From an uncultured Gemmatimonadales bacterium (GTDB lineage Bacteria > Gemmatimonadota > Gemmatimonadetes > Longimicrobiales > Gaopeijiaceae), in contig CALJKZ010000543.1 in the NCBI GenBank assembly GCA_937983085.1, positions 1-5,012 on the forward strand: a stretch of DNA of 5,012 nucleotides, written 5' to 3'. Of the stretch, positions 4,862 to 5,012 are shown one piece after another; the first letter of the stretch is position 1; each line of letters starts with the position of its first letter. A model generated the notes under the pieces. It worked only from the letters and a program-made list of their open reading frames with translations. It searched no databases and had not been told where the DNA came from. A program made the translations under genes and the position numbers.

Positions 4862-5012
4862 ATTCTGAGGTACTACGACCCCCACCGACGCATCACCGTG
4901 CAGGTGGTGCGCTGGTGGTCGGGAGTGGTGGCCATTGCGGCGCTGAGTCTCTACCTCTCCGATGCCGGGCAAGAGGCCCTGTGGTCGCCGTGGGGACTTG
5001 TGGAGGCCATCG
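4862..5012 (+). CDS. 5' end of an unidentified membrane protein (partial, non-ATG start)
   Basis: An open frame starts directly after the Cys-rich peptide stop and runs off the window. From the codon ATT 4862 it reads RYYDPHRRITVQVVRWW, then a hydrophobic stretch SGVVAIAALSLYL and then SDAGQEALWSPWGLVEAI. This looks like real protein: a basic, aromatic N-terminus followed by one membrane segment. No ATG is available in frame. GGGAG at 4850-4854 would serve ATT 4862 (7 bases) or CTG 4865 (10 bases); GTG 4898 is a conventional start but lacks a ribosome binding site and would leave the conserved-looking N-terminus untranslated. The position and spacing make it a member of the same transcription unit. 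Function is not recognisable from 50 residues. Confidence 0.55.
   Translation, partial: MLRYYDPHRRITVQVVRWWSGVVAIAALSLYLSDAGQEALWSPWGLVEAI

Noticed and set aside
4106..4972. 288-codon open frame on the minus strand
   Set aside because: Antisense to three well-supported plus-strand genes, Arg/Ser/Pro-rich and without recognisable motif.

Overview
This is a GC-rich bacterial window with five or six plus-strand genes. Exported proteins dominate: lipoprotein signals, a membrane-anchored thioredoxin fold with a CGHC site, beta-propellers and a Cys-rich secreted or anchored peptide. The grouping of a TlpA-like redoxin, a 6-bladed-propeller lipoprotein and a small Cys-rich peptide fits Gemmatimonadota or a related diderm phylum. 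That assignment is inference from gene style, not from a marker gene.

Layout. (i) 2-85: the last 27 codons of an unidentified gene with a Gly-rich tail. (ii) 98-1948: a predicted lipoprotein whose middle is clearly the pore-forming core (domains 1-3) of the cholesterol-dependent cytolysin (CDC, thiol-activated cytolysin) family. The membrane-recognition domain 4 is absent and FG-GAP/VCBS propeller repeats follow instead. (iii) 1994-2566: the rest of that propeller, in the same reading frame, cut off by one TAG at 1946-1948 and a C-rich stretch. The two parts together carry seven FG-GAP repeats, the number of blades in an integrin-type propeller, so this was almost certainly one gene of about 822 codons. 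(iv) 2567-2916: a 350-base non-coding gap with a very strong hairpin (2621-2652) and a long interrupted inverted repeat (2784-2873). (v) 2917-4858 and beyond: a tightly packed set of a membrane-anchored thioredoxin-like protein, a 6-bladed-propeller lipoprotein overlapping it by a GTGA junction, a 69-residue peptide with eight cysteines overlapping the propeller gene by 31 bases, and the start of another membrane protein just 3 bases after the peptide stop.

How they may work together. The cytolysin-like gene looks like a stand-alone effector whose target recognition was handed to a propeller; whether it is still functional depends on the TAG. The second set reads as one transcription unit. 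A thiol-disulfide enzyme facing the periplasm next to a peptide with three CC pairs suggests that the enzyme acts on the peptide's disulfides, with the propeller as a surface partner. This is a hypothesis from gene order only. No tRNA, rRNA, CRISPR, integrase or insertion sequence was recognised.
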